Assembly: GCF_963678975.1 (NCBI RefSeq)
Contig: NC_089281.1
Span: 7,217,277 to 7,281,276, forward strand
Direction of reading: 5' to 3'
Length of the DNA stretch: 64,000 bases
Source: Dysidea avara
Lineage: Eukaryota; Porifera; Demospongiae; Dictyoceratida; Dysideidae
Shown: positions 63,958 through 64,000 of the stretch, piece by piece
How positions within the stretch are numbered: the first letter of the stretch is position 1
Layout of the letters: every line of letters starts with the position of its first letter
Made by a program: the position numbers and the translations under genes
The notes under the pieces: generated by a model
What the model was told of the DNA's origin: nothing
Database searches by the model: none
Seen by the model: the letters and a program-made list of their open reading frames with translations, nothing else

Positions 63958-64000
63958 GTAAATATGCAATGACGGATGATAATACTGATGCTTCGTATGG

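Overview
This is a gene-dense window from an animal nuclear genome. The organism is probably an early-branching metazoan, and a demosponge such as Amphimedon would fit. The reasons are animal-specific genes with clear but divergent similarity to human proteins, many very short GT-AG introns (about 40-60 nt), AT-rich spacers, long (TG)n tracts and a dense crop of small DNA transposons. The species call is inference. The gene calls rest on exon-by-exon translation and recalled human homologues, with no database search.

Layout. (1) 1-15344, plus strand: the last 24 exons of KNTC1 (Rod, kinetochore RZZ complex); exon lengths sum to 2229 nt, an in-frame 742 residues plus stop. Two antisense Ty3/Gypsy elements sit in its introns: a young short-LTR copy (4663-9627) carrying a nested hAT-like insert, and an old remnant (about 12021-15104). 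(2) 18193-24740, minus: WDR26 (GID7 substrate receptor of the CTLH ubiquitin ligase), 16 exons, 691 aa. Its penultimate intron holds a large palindrome whose two arms are inverted 21-bp minisatellites. (3) 25209-31518, plus: MTA (NuRD scaffold), 19 exons, 734 aa, divergent from WDR26 and with an extra C2H2 finger. (4) 31609-32098, minus: a 114-aa putative tail-anchored protein I do not recognise. (5) 32226-39039, plus: INTS7 (Integrator subunit 7), 24 exons, 932 aa, 127 bp from gene 4 in divergent orientation. (6) 43575-45819, minus: a TRIM-NHL protein with a filamin domain, two exons, 734 aa. (7) 45820-59049: a transposon-rich spacer with foldback elements, a family of elements with CAGGGGCGG-type ends and 5-bp target duplications, LINE pieces and LINE tails. 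(8) 59050-59501, plus: CCDC167, 91 aa, four exons. (9) 63118-63957, minus: CSTPP1/C11orf49, one exon, 279 aa.

The genes do not form a pathway. They are housekeeping genes of mitosis, chromatin, RNA processing, ubiquitylation and the centrosome, arranged in divergent and convergent pairs with compact shared promoters. The most unusual signals are a dispersed quasi-palindromic motif (core CTCTATTAGAGTATCTCGAT) seen about 20 times in unrelated contexts on both strands, the mirrored minisatellite palindrome, the 5-bp-TSD element family, and an ORF1-only LINE that shares its 3' end with an ORF2-bearing LINE next door.
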